This document shows positions 34,005 to 44,337 of a DNA stretch of 64,000 bases, in pieces. The DNA is from Macrothele yani (taxonomy: Eukaryota > Arthropoda > Arachnida > Araneae > Macrothelidae), in contig CM076991.1 in NCBI GenBank assembly GCA_039090855.1, forward strand, positions 103,490,021 to 103,554,020, written 5' to 3'. The stretch's first letter is position 1. Each line of letters begins with the position of its first letter. A program made the position numbers and the translations under genes. The notes below the pieces were generated by a model. The model worked only from the letters and a program-made list of their open reading frames with translations. It searched no databases and was not told the origin of the DNA.

Positions 34005-35035
34005 ATGGATTCCAAGCAGAAGCACAGTGCCGTCACTCAGTTATTGACGAAGGAAGGGTGCAAGCTGTCCGATATCCGCAGAAGGCTACAGAATGTTTAC
34101 GGTGATGACACCATTGACAAGAGCAATGTGCACAGATGGATGAAGAAGTTTAAAGAAGGGGAAAGGAGAATTGAAGACATACGACGGAGTGGGAGACCAT
34201 CATCTGCGACCACTGACACCAATCGTCAGCGAGTGGATGAATTGATTCTTGCGGAGAGACGAGTATGAATCCGTGAGCTTTTTACACAACTGGACTCGGG
34301 TCACAATGCTATACAGAAGATGGTGGAAGACTTAGGGTATCGGAAAGCGTGTGCAAAGTGGGTACCTCGGCAGTTGACAATCGATTTGAAGGAGAGAAGG
34401 GTCTGCTCTGATTTGCTGGAAACTTTTGAAGCCAAGGAAGACACGTTTGTTTTCGATCTGGTGACAGGGGTGAAACGTGGACGTATCTTTGCGATTCGGA
34501 AACGAATAATCAATCCACGGAATGGCGTCACACCTCTTCACCAAGGCCTAAGGAGTTCAAGAGCCAGTGATCAGCACAGAAATTCACGGTGACTTTTTTT
34601 GGGATGACAGGGCTGTCATTCTCCTTGATTTTCTGAAACGTGATCATTCTGTGACCAGAGAGCTGCATTGAGACACTCAAGAAGCTTAGAGAAGCCATAA
34701 GGAGGAACAGACCGAAGAAGAATCTGAAAAGGATCCAAATTCACCATGACAAAGCGAGATCACACACATCTTTGGCAACAAATCAGGCGATCAGCAAATT
34801 AGGTTGGTGGGTGGTCCCCCCATGTACCATACAGTCCAGACCTGGCGCTCTTAGACTTCCACCTGTTCGGTGCAATCTCCGGGGACAACAACGATTTGAC
34901 GACACAGACGAGGTGAAAGTGGCCGTGAAGAAGTGGGTACACCAGTGTACACCTGAAGGTTTTCAAAGATCTACAGGGGCTATAGCCTTGGTGCCCACTA
35001 TGACCAAGGGTCCAGGAGGAATTCTGGGTAAATAA
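34005..35035 (+). pseudogene. mariner transposase, broken (DD34D type)
   Basis: The ATG at 34005 opens a frame of 87 residues with the mariner helix-turn-helix region ('LTKEGCKLSDIRRRLQNVYG', 'SNVHRWMKKFKEGERRIEDI', 'RRSGRPSSAT'). A TGA at 34266 interrupts it. The same frame then gives 'MVEDLGYRKACAKWVPRQLT', the linker typical of mariner. The first catalytic block (TGDETW in the family) is destroyed by a frameshift near 34470. Further on, in other frames, are 'DFFWDDRAVILLDFL', 'IHHDKARSHT' with the second Asp, and 'LALLDFHLFG' with the third Asp. A normal protein has about 345 residues; this copy has at least one nonsense codon and three frameshifts. No 3' terminal repeat was found. Confidence 0.9.
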
Positions 35036-35041
35036 TAAATA

Positions 35042-36423
35042 CACTGCTGGCCACACAAAATGCGACACCAAGAAGGAAGCATCCGATTGGCCTGAAATTC
35101 GTAGCATGCGTCGCCCACGAGAGGACATGCCTACGATTAGCATTGCAGGGCATATGCAAATCATGTGCGCCCAGCACGCCACCGAGAAGCACTATAAGAA
35201 GGGTGCACAGAAGGCGGGGTGTAAGTAGTGGAAGTGTGTTGTGCTGCCGGACCTGTGCATGGGAAGCTTCCTGATGCCTCATCACAGAATACGGCAGTCA
35301 TTCCAGCACGTTTCGGAGTTCGATAGAGGACGAATAGTGGCTTATCGCGACAGCGGTTTATCGTACCGAGACATCGGCGCCCGTGTGAGACGACATCCAG
35401 CCACAGTGAAGCCAGTATGGATTCAGTGGGTGCAGGAGGGACAGACGCGGCACACCACCGAACGAGAGGACCGGCACGTTGTGCGGCGGACATTGACGCC
35501 TCGCACCGCCACATCACGAACGTTAGCACAGGAATTAGGGTGTGTTGCGCAACAACCTGTGTCAGCACGTACCGTTCGACATCGTCTGCAGGAGCGGGAA
35601 CTTGTCGCATGGCGCCCATTGCTTTGATTACCGTTAACGTTACACCACCAGCGAGTGCACCGGCAGTGGGACATTGAACGTCACACCTGGACTACGGAAT
35701 GGCACGACATCGTCTTCTCCGACGAATCCCGCTTCTGCCTGCAACACCACGATGGTCGAATCCGCGTGTGGCGGCACCGCGGCGAGAGACTGTATGACGC
35801 CTGCATAACGCATCGCCATATTGGTCCGTCGCTTGGCGTTATGGTTTGGGGCGCAATTGGATATTACACCCGCACTCCTTTGGTACGCGTCGCCGGTACA
35901 CTCAACAGCCACAGGTACATCTCCGACGTTTTAGAGCCTGTAGTCCTCCCTTACCTGCAGGACCTGGCAGCGGCCACGTTTCAACATGACAATGCGCGCC
36001 CGCACGTGGCACGCATCGTGCAATAATTCTTCACGGCCAACCAGGTGTCACTGCTGCCGTGGCCCGCCTGTTCTCTCGATATGTCGCTCATCGAACACGT
36101 CTGGTCGCTGATCGGCAAGCGAGTGGCCCGGCAAGCACCACCCGCGGCTACGCCTGATAAACTGTGGCAACGTGTGGAAGCAGCCTGGACCGACATACTC
36201 CAAGCCCACATCCAAAGCCTCTTTCGTTCGATGCCGCGGCGTGTAGCTGCCGTTATTGCCAGCCATGGGGGCCACACGAACTATTGATGTCTGCATGTTC
36301 CGCAAGTCGCACGGGCCTGTAAACTCAATCGTTTCATCTCTGTATCTGTTGTTATTTGTCCAGTAAATCTGGCTTTGCTATCTCGTGTCCTTCTTGGTGT
36401 TGCATTTTGGGTGGCCAGTAGCG
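35042..36423 (+). mobile_element. Tc1-like transposon, near-complete
   Basis: TA dinucleotides at 35040-35041 and 36424-36425 flank inverted terminal repeats: 'cactgctggccacacaaaat' on the left and, in complement, 'cgctactggccacccaaaat' on the right. At 1382 bp it has the usual length for the group. It sits just after the mariner coding remnant. The only damage seen in the gene is two nonsense codons. Confidence 0.92.
35274..36287 (+). pseudogene. Tc1-like transposase with two nonsense codons
   Basis: The likely start is the ATG at 35274 ('MPHHRIRQSFQHVSEFDRGR'); an ATG at 35259 is also possible. Helix-turn-helix segments occupy about residues 15-110. The catalytic core follows in the same frame: 'IVFSDESRFCLQHHDGRIRV' (first Asp), 'LGVMVWGAIGYYTRTPLV', 'TFQHDNARPHVARIVQ' (second Asp) and 'SLDMSLIEHVWSLIG' (Glu). 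The end is at 36287, giving about 338 codons, the family's normal size. Frame 35274-36287 is unbroken except for TGA at 35625 and TAA at 36024. The TGA probably arose from CGA and the TAA probably from CAA, both C-to-T changes. This is the best-preserved transposon gene in the window. Confidence 0.9.
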
Positions 36424-36597
36424 TATAATGGTGGAATAAAGAATCAACTACCGTAAGTTGACTTCTGTCTTATGTTTCGACTGGCTGTAAAGATGTAATT
36501 AGGAAGTGTTGCATCGTAGTCTTATCTAATGATTTAGACATAACGTAAGAACGACAATATTTCAGCACGAAAAGAAATTACGTTATAAGAAAATTTT

Positions 36598-36728
36598 AAT
36601 TATCACAAGCATGTTGTCACAGCTTTGTGTTTTAACGGACTTCATTATGATTCCCTGTTATAAGTTCTGTAGGGGGCTCACTTAGATGTCGTAGCCTAAA
36701 GGCCCACTAACGCCTCAATCCAGCCCTA
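36598..36728 (+). repeat. Dispersed repeat, copy 2
   Basis: Diverged copy of 14118-14275: 'gtgttttaacggacttca', 'ttataagttct', 'cccactaacgcctcaatcc'. Confidence 0.6.
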
Positions 36729-36749
36729 CTGACCGTCGATCAAAATAGT

Positions 36750-37230
36750 CACATGGCTGTGGGTAGCCGACGCTTCAGGCCCACTCTCAAAATTGCCCGC
36801 TGGGTTCACTCTCAAGAGTTCTATGTCGGCACTTGAATGTAGTCTGTGGCTAACTGAGGGATCATGAGCTTTCTATTGTCCAGGACAATATGTGCCAACC
36901 GCCGTTCAGCTTGATTCTCAACTAGTGGCGGTTTTCCCTTTCCAGCACATTGCGTGGATGTGTAGGTCCCTTTTTGGACTGTTCCCGCCAAGTCTTCGCT
37001 ACAACAACCCTCGAACAGCCAGCTTACCTTGCCCTCGGTCGCTGAGATTTGAACATTGCCCTCATTCAAGCCACAAGTCTTCCCCGTTCTGTCGACTTCG
37101 TAGTGGCGACACACCCTCCCCGTGCCCTATCTTTATATGTGTTCCGCGAGTGTCCATGACATCGCTGTTACGAGTCGGGTGACGAGTCCACTCGTGTAGA
37201 CAGGGGTGGTCATAATGATCTAGCCGATGG
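36750..37230 (-). pseudogene. Tc1-like transposase N-terminal fragment
   Basis: On the minus strand the frame 37114-36821 has 'AERRLAHIVLDNRKLMIPQL', matching the second helix-turn-helix of Tc1-type transposases (pattern R-x-L-x-x-I-V-x-x-R). Degraded sequence on both sides resembles the leader and further coding sequence. No catalytic core remains. Confidence 0.5.
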
Positions 37231-37479
37231 TTGGGTGCAATGTTCAAAAGTCGGGTATAGACTTCCTATAATGGAAACCGGGAGCACTAGACAGACAAAT
37301 GGAAGAGTTTAACAACCCTGGGTTGATTTTAAGGATTTTAAGGGACATAATCAGGAACAACATTATTCAAAAAAAAAAAAAAAACTGTCAGTGAATGCAT
37401 ATTTTCAATTTTAACATACGCTGGAGACATGGACAGTATATGCAAAATAATTTAGAAAAATAAAGTTACACAAAGAAAG

Positions 37480-37800
37480 CTGGGAAGTATAACGTTGTGC
37501 TTAAATGTGAAAGACAGAAAGCGCAATGGCAAAATGGTAAACCAGAAGAGGCATTTAGACAAGATAAACCGATGTAGTGGAAAGGGATAAGTGACCTGGC
37601 CCGAAGGGAAAATGGAAGACGGTCTACTAGAACAGCTATATGGAAGCCTGAACTGGGGGCATACAAAAGGAGGATAAACTAGACGCAGGTTGTTGCAGCA
37701 GATAGAAATACTGCAGAAAGAGAAAGTTGATTAGTGGCGGAAAACGAAAACAACTGGAAATAAGTGGGTATGCCTTCGTCCAGCAGTGAATAGAACAAAA
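37480..37800 (+). pseudogene. LINE C-terminal/3' remnant, RTE-like
   Basis: The plus strand gives 'RRSTRTAIWKPELGAYKRR' and a later 'VVAADRNTAERES', similar in layout to the C-terminus of RTE-type ORFs in this window (61740-61899). It ends in 'cttcgtccagcagtgaatag', close to the 'ttgtccagcagtggattg' found at the end of RTE copy 2. Frames are broken. Confidence 0.5.
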
Positions 37801-37849
37801 CTGATCTATCTGAGCAGAGGAATTTCAATAATATCTACAACAAAAGAGA

Positions 37850-37851
<2 letters not shown>

Positions 37852-37882
<31 letters not shown>

Positions 37883-37932
37883 CGGGAGTGAGAGAGAGGA
37901 GAGAGAGAGGGAGAGAGAAAGAGAGAGAGTGA
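37852..37932. repeat. (GT)n/(GA)n low-complexity run
   Basis: A short TG run is followed by about 70 bp of imperfect GA repeat. Confidence 0.9.
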
Positions 37933-38526
37933 ACGGGGGGGGAGAAAGAGCTATAAGATATTGGGAAATCGCAGTGGACACTTCAAAGTTTGGTTGATTG
38001 TTTCTCATTGTTGTCCGAGTTGCAGTGGCAGGTTTCAAAGGCGAATTCCAGAATGGGGTCTTGCTAGAAGCAAAAATACTCGCCATACGCTGCTATTTCT
38101 TCGTGAACCAGGAAGTTATGAACTAGACAGCCGATAAGGTAATGCGACCTTGAATGAGTGTAAGTGCGTTGCTGTTGGCGCTAACATTAAAATGTTCTTT
38201 TCATGTAGTCACCACGAGAAACAAAACAAAAATATCTATATTTGGGCAAGGTAATTCTAGTGGCGGTCACTATACACATGTGTATATGCTACTGACAAGT
38301 TTACGTAACTCTCACGATGCATGTAGCTCTTCACTACCGGTTTAGCATACAGTAAATTATTCCACCTACCGTTCATAAAGGATAATACTCGGTGTGTTTG
38401 ACGAATTCATTTCATTCCATTCCATTTGTAGAGGAATGTCATGACTTCAGCTAGAACAGTGGGAACCGCAGAAGCAAAAAGACAGAGAAAAAAAGATCAC
38501 ATGAGCTCCAAATGAAAAGGCAATTC

Positions 38527-38675
38527 GTAGTATATAAAGAGATAAAGGGTCACATGTAGCATGTAAGTGTCGGAGTAATATGTAGTATACAAGTGTGTGA
38601 CTAACTTGTAGTGTATAAGTAACATTAACATATAGTATATATAAGAGTATCACTAACATGTAGTACATAACAACA
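38527..38675 (+). repeat. Degenerate ~32-bp tandem repeat
   Basis: Units of the type 'acatgtagtatataag' recur about five times with drift. Confidence 0.55.
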
Positions 38676-38708
38676 TTGCGGGCTGACCACAGCTCATCGA
38701 TACTAGAG

Positions 38709-39313
38709 GTGAGCGAAGGCTATCCCATACGGTACGAACCAACAGAAGGGATAGTTTTGCTCAACTCGCCGGTAATGTGAATGCTGGTGCCGAGAGTAAT
38801 GTGTCACAACACACAATACATCGAACCCTGCTGAAAATAGGTTGCACGCTAACATTGGTTTACCAGCAATGTGCACGTGAGTATCAAAACTTGACCTTGA
38901 ATGACAGGAAGGTCGTCGGCTCCGATGAATCTCGTTTCTTGTTGCCTCATGCGCACTGCCGGGTACGTGTGCGTCTTTTACCTGGAGAAGTGTTGGCACC
39001 AGGATGCATCGTGGGACGAAAACAAGCTGGTGGATGAAGTGTTATGTTTTGGGCAATGTTCTGCTGAGAAACCCTAGAGCCAGTCATTCATGAGGAGGAA
39101 ACTATGACGTCTACCACCTACCTAAACATCATTATAGACTAGGTACATCCATTCGTGGCAACTGTGTTGCCCTCTAGTAGTGCCTTCTTTCAAAAGGATA
39201 ATGCGCCCTGCCACACTCCCCGGATATTTGAAAAATGGTTTGAGGAACATGAGGAAGACTTCCAGTTTTTGCGGTGGCGTCCGAATTCCACAGACATCAA
39301 TTCAATCGAGCAT
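38709..39313 (+). pseudogene. Tc1-like transposase, catalytic part
   Basis: From 38709 the frame reads 'GERRLSHTVRTNRRDSFAQL', then 'RKVVGSDESRFLL' with the first catalytic Asp (about 38915-38940), and a TGA at 39035. After a frame change, 'FFQKDNAPCHTPRIFEKWFE' carries the second Asp (from about 39188) and 'RWRPNSTDINSIEH' the terminal Glu. Stop codons and a frameshift separate the parts. The last block is the founder of the 63-bp array that follows. Confidence 0.8.
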
Positions 39314-39835
39314 GAAGAAGACTTCCAGTTTTTGCGGTGGCGTCCAAATGCCACAGACATCAATTTATTCGATCATGAGGAAGACTTCCAGTATCTGCGG
39401 TGGTGTCCAAATTCCACAGACATTAATTCAATCGAGCATGAGGAAGACTTCCAGTTTCTGCGGTGGCGTCCAAATTCCACAGACATCAATTCAATCGAGC
39501 ATGAGGAAGACTTCCAGTTTTTGCGGTGGCGTCCAAATTCCACAGACATCAATTCAATCGAGCATGAGGAAGACTTCCAGTTTTTGCGGTGGCGTCCAAA
39601 TTCCACAGACATCAATTCAATCGAGCATGAGGAAGACTTCCAGTTTTTGCGGTGGCGTCCAAATTCCACAGACGTCAATTCAATCGAGCATGAGAAAGAC
39701 TTCCAGTTTTTGCGGTGGCGTCCAAATTCCACAGACATCAATTTATTCGATCATGAGGAAGACTTTCAGTATCTGCGGTGGCGTCCAAATTCCACAGACA
39801 TCAATTCAATCGAGCATGAGGAAGAATGGTTCGCG
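39251..39835 (+). repeat. 63-bp tandem repeat of the Tc1 DDE C-terminus
   Basis: Nine full units step exactly 63 bp (39251, 39314, 39377, 39440, 39503, 39566, 39629, 39692, 39755), then two partial, rearranged units run to about 39990. Each unit encodes 21 residues containing 'DFQFLRWRPNSTDINS', the segment that ends in the catalytic Glu. The frame stays open across the array within a 247-residue reading frame (39155-39898). A 319-residue frame and a 122-residue minus-strand frame are by-products of the same periodicity. Confidence 0.93.
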
Positions 39836-40279
39836 GAGCATGAGGAACACTCCAGTTTTTGCACTGGCCTCCAAATTCTACAGACATCAATCCAATGAAG
39901 CACGAAGAAGAATGGTTCGCGGAACGTGTAGAAGACTTCCAGTGTTTGTGGTGGCCTCCAAGTTCCAAAGACATGAATCCAATCCAAATCAATATATCTA
40001 TATGAAGAAATTAGCTACCTACCCGACCCCTAAATGTACAGCCATTCGGGAAACCTTGGAGATCATTTCCAACAGTGATACTTGCCATGATAGCGTCTCA
40101 CTCGAGTTGCTACGAATTTGGAACCAGTTCTTCAAGTAACGCTTTCTCCCTACCAGGATGCCGCGTGCACAACCAACGTGATACCTCGTATCTTTAAATG
40201 AATAGAACGTCATATCTATTTATTGTCAAGTCAGCGCGTTCAAATTGTTAAAGCGTTCTATTATTCAGATTGAAGTTTC

Positions 40280-40390
40280 CGTCTAACTTCCTTATAAAGG
40301 CCATTTGGTTGATGTTCGAAAGCTTGGAAACTCTTATTTATATATTCGTACGGCAATAAATTGGATTACTAGTACAGTTTTACTATTTAC
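40280..40390 (+). repeat. Half-copy of the 10411 foldback MITE
   Basis: 'ggccatttggttgatgttcg', 'gcttggaaactcttattta' and 'actagtacagttttactatt' match one arm of the foldback element at 10411-10622 with divergence. Confidence 0.7.
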
Positions 40391-42380
40391 GAGCATGAAC
40401 AATTTGTGTTGGGACAGAAAATCCGTTCTGCGGGGATTAAACAATGCGATTGCAGTATCTGCGGGGAACGTGTGTCTACCAGAAACCAGAAGACACCTTT
40501 AGAAATCTTGTAGCGTCGATTCCTTGCTAGGTAAGAGCTTGTTTTCGCGTCACGTGGAGGATTTACATCATATTAGGCAGGGTAATGTTTTGGCTCTTCG
40601 GTGTGTGTGTGTGTGTGCGTACACAAGCACATTTTTTTGCAGGCATTCTATTCATGGGAAAATGATTACTACCATCTTCGTTATTGTGACATCTGTTTCG
40701 TGATCGGTTGTTCGGTTGTTAAAAATTACGTGTTTGTGTGTTTATTAAATCTTTTATACGTTTAAGGGATACATCTACTCTTAGCCATGTTCCTTCCGTA
40801 CGTGAATACCACTTTAATAATATCTGAGAAAGGGAAAAGTGTGAACAACTGAGACTTCCTTTATCAGAGGTCCTTCATTATGAGAGGTAGGAGGCATTGT
40901 TCCTTTCTAGACTTGTCTGCTGGTTTCGCTTGAAAGGCGATCACGCAAACTAACTCGCGCGACGTAATAGATTCTAATAATATAATTTCCAAAATAAAGT
41001 AATAATAATAATCATCATCATGAGATCTTGAGGAGATGATCGCATTCTGATAAGAAAAAATGCGCATTAGTAGCGAAATTGTAGGCACCTACGTTAGACG
41101 CACGCACGTAAAATGTCTGTAACAATGTCTTGACAGGTGGGTCTTCTCAACAAGACAGCCTATCATCTGCATGCTCCCTCTTCAAGTGCATTGTTGTATT
41201 CTGTTCATCATTACATTGCGAGCCGGGGGGACGCCATGAGATGTAGGGGGGGGGGAGGATGAGGTGGAGGAATCGCGGATGAGAAAAGATTTAATAACAG
41301 TAATTTATTCACCACCCTATGTTGTCACGATTGCTGGTGGAACCCGAATATGGCGTCGGTCAACAAGAAACGTGGTTACCTTCCAAAGGAAACCCCGAGG
41401 TGTTTCATTTGCAAAAAGACTGCAGTATAACGAACGTAGGTTGTTTTTCTTTCATTCTCCCTCCCCAACTTCTCGCAGTCTGGGTATACTTTAATCTTAT
41501 CCAAGACGATGTATTGTCTTTATTTCCAACTTAAGACATTTCGCAAAGTCCATCTTTCTTTTGTGAAACTTTCATCTGAGAATTAACGACTGCAGTTATG
41601 TAATGACCTTATTTAATTCCGGATGGAATTCAGAGCAAGATAATTAATAATCCGAACCCAAAGACTAGAAAGACAACCCTCTTGGGATGGGGAGGATTTG
41701 CACGGTTTAGTTGCCTCCTCAGTGTCACTTGCACGAAGCCGAAATGGAATTACTTGAAATGTTGGTGTGATTTATTTTTCAGTCTCTTTTCACTGAGTAG
41801 AACTGGAGGATTTCTTAATTTATCTAAGTTGTAGTCGCCAGTGAAGTATGAGTGAACAAACGAACGATAACATAAGAATGAGATTGTAGAAATGTTGTTC
41901 GCTCGAGGCATTCTTGCTGTGTTAATAACCTCTAGCTTTGCAATGACGCAACTATTGTGAAACCATTTTCTACCAGAAGGGCTCCTCATTACGAACAGGT
42001 GAGTTGCTTGGGAATAGCCAGATATATATTTGAATACAGATGAATATTGAAACTCAATTCAGGAGCATTTGTTTTGAATAACAGTCACGAAGGATTGAAT
42101 AACAATAACAAAACGCAACTTGAGTTACTCTTTATAATTTTTAGGGACACAAATTGAATTCTTGAAGATTTACAATTTATGAATGCAAAACATGAAGACA
42201 TCCGAAACAGTCGATAACAAGTTCGCAAATCCTTTTCAGCGTGAAGAGCATTTTAATAAAAATATATATAGCCCCCAATTCTAAACGATTCAATAAAGAA
42301 TTTTCATTGGAATTTGAGCTTCACAAACTCAATTTATTTTTTTATTTTTTTATTTTTTTTAACAAATGTACGCGTATTAC
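40391..42380. other. No gene recognised
   Basis: Contains a (GT)n stretch at about 40601-40617 and a G run at 41248-41257. Open frames at 41264-41534 have no recognisable domain. No clear transposon was seen, so it may be host DNA. Confidence 0.45.
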
Positions 42381-42594
42381 TGCAGCCCCGGTGGCGCAGT
42401 GGTCTAAGCGATGGCCTCTGATCATTCGTCCGAAAGGAGCCCGGGTTCGAATCCCGGTGAGGCATGGATTTTGTGTTTGTCTTACGGCACTGGCTCTCTC
42501 CCTTCCCTGGAACCAGTGACCCTAAATTAGGGACGGGCGACTGCTTATAGCCCATTGAGTTGCTCACGGTGGTCGTTAAACCTCCAATCAAAAA
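42381..42594 (+). mobile_element. tRNA-derived SINE, family 1
   Basis: Plus-strand copy. The head 'ccccggtggcgcagtggtct' and 'gggttcgaatcccggtg' are A and B boxes; the body contains 'ggaaccagtgaccctaaatt' and 'gctcacggtggtcg'; the A-rich tail is at 42587-42594. It is the best-preserved copy in the window. Confidence 0.88.
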
Positions 42595-42711
42595 AAGTCA
42601 ACTATTTGCATAAACGAACAAAACTCAGAGTGATGGAAGGCAGGTCTTCCTTGAACCAATGTGGAAAGGTTGACGTTTTATCTTAAGTCACGGCTGTTGA
42701 ATCATATGCGG

Positions 42712-42925
42712 CCACCCCGGTGGCGCAGTGGTCTAAGCGATGGCTTCTGATCATTCGTCTGAGATGAGTCCGGGTTCGAATCCCGTGAGGCATGGATGTT
42801 GAGTTGGCCTTACGGCGCTGGCTTCCTCCCTTCCCTGGAACCAGTGGCCCTTAAGTAGGGACGGGCGATTGCGTTTAGCCCACTGAGTTGCTCACGGTGG
42901 TCGTTAAACCCCCGATAAATAAAAT
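42712..42925 (+). mobile_element. tRNA-derived SINE, family 1
   Basis: A second copy in the same orientation, 120 bp after the previous one, with a few substitutions ('gagtccgggttcgaatcccg', 'ggaaccagtggccc') and a short A-rich tail. Confidence 0.85.
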
Positions 42926-43644
42926 CATATGAGGGGAGGGGGGCGATTTCCTCCTCAACCTTTTCTGATGTAGTAATCGCTTCCCTTAACGTTTGGGTTT
43001 TGTTTTTCACGTATTATGGTTATCTATTTTTTTTTCACTTTCAAAAACTCAGTATTTTTATAATTAAAATTAAAATCTAGAAGTGAATACTGCATTTCTG
43101 TAGTACTGAATGTATCGTTCTGAAGTAGCTTTTTTTCAAAATCACTTTGGAACGAGATTTGTTGGAGGACGTAAGATGGCAACGCATGCTCCGATATATG
43201 AGCCTCAGCCGTCCGTCATTGTACACTTCTTAATCTCAATTTCTTGCTCCGGATATCTTATGCAATATGCAAACCCAAAGTCACCCTTCTACTTAATGGC
43301 ATGTCATTCAGTTGCTCCCCCGTTCGGTGACGATTTCACCTTTACTCAATGTGAAAATAAGAGTAGGCGTCATTTTTCTTTTTAACTCTCTAATGAAGAA
43401 TAATTATAATACAAGAGAGCGGGTCAAAAAGTTAGTTACACTGTTGAATAACAAAAATAAATAAATAAAGAGAGAGGATGTACAACGGCCGTTTGACAAA
43501 AACTGAGAGCAAAATCACACAAAATGAAGAAATATAGTTACAGCAAAATAAATGTTATTACCTCTCAGTGTATCTTCCCTCCTGTGACATGCCTGCCCCG
43601 CATGACGCACATGAGATGAAGGCAGATAGCAATGAGAGCACAAG
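42926..43644. other. No gene recognised
   Basis: AT-rich sequence with no recognisable domain or repeat. Confidence 0.45.
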
Positions 43645-43722
43645 TTCGCGTAGCTCAGTTGGGAGAGCCACTTACTCCGGAGTGAGGGGGACCCGGATTC
43701 GATGCCAGGCGTGGACAAAACT
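43645..43722 (+). repeat. tRNA-like SINE head
   Basis: 'gcgtagctcagttgggagag' and 'cccggattcgatgcc' give A- and B-box-like motifs. It is very similar to the head at 7896. The downstream body is not shared beyond about 20 bp. Confidence 0.6.
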
Positions 43723-43951
43723 GTGTTTTCACACTCGGTTGATATGCAACGGTCCCATCGTTCAGTCCGTTTTCGAGCATTCCTTCATGGTGTGGCATTT
43801 TTCTCTGTCTGGCAGTGTGTATTCCTGAAGAAGGTGCAACATATAATGCCAAACTGTACTCACCTACACTGTGTTTACAAACTCGTTTATATACAGCGTT
43901 CTTAGCTTGTCAAACGTGCAAACGCCATTCACACTGACCTCAAGACTGTTC

Positions 43952-44337
43952 ACCATCATCATCATCATCATCATCATCAAATATGGGTACAATTCCTGTA
44001 AGCATTTGTTGAAATTTTAACTATATTGTTCCATTGAAGTCTGTTCATTGCAGAGTGGCTCAGTTCGTGAAGAGTTCCACCGCACCAGCCAAACACAAAA
44101 GTCTTTATCTTTCTGCCATTTCATTCTGAAGATGTGCCCAAAGAGTCTTAGTTTTGTCGGTCGGATTTTTTGGAACAGGGTCTCCTTTCGTTGTGTTCTT
44201 CTGTACACTTCTTCATTTCTTATCCTCAGAGTCCATCCGATTCGTAAGATTTTATGACAGCACTTTTTTTCAAAAGCAAGTATTATTCTCTTTGATTCCA
44301 TTGTGAACTTACAGTTTTCTTTGGCGTCAGATTTCAA
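43952..44337 (-). pseudogene. LINE ORF2 C-terminal fragment
   Basis: The minus-strand frame 44337-44017 has 'LAFEKKCCHKILRIGWTLRI', 'NEEVYRRTQRKETLFQKI' and 'KLRLFGHIFRM'. This is the conserved C-terminal part after the reverse transcriptase in RTE-like and related LINEs. The 3' end is a CAT/ATG-repeat tail (about 43952-43980). It is 5'-truncated where the 32-bp array begins. Confidence 0.7.

Larger units (their letters stand above)
38700..40000 (+). mobile_element. Tc1-like transposon with expanded C-terminal repeat
   Basis: A plus-strand Tc1 coding sequence runs from the second helix-turn-helix (38709) through all catalytic regions to about 39310. It then continues as a tandem array of the DDE C-terminal block to about 39990. 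Terminal repeats were not identified. Confidence 0.8.

Noticed and set aside
36424..36520. 3' terminal repeat of the mariner after the Tc1 insertion
   Set aside because: No complement of the 'cgagggttgtacc' terminus was found after 36424, so the mariner 3' end cannot be placed.
39180..40139. 319-residue plus-strand frame in the 63-bp array
   Set aside because: It is an out-of-frame reading of the Tc1-derived repeat; the transposase frame is 39155-39898.
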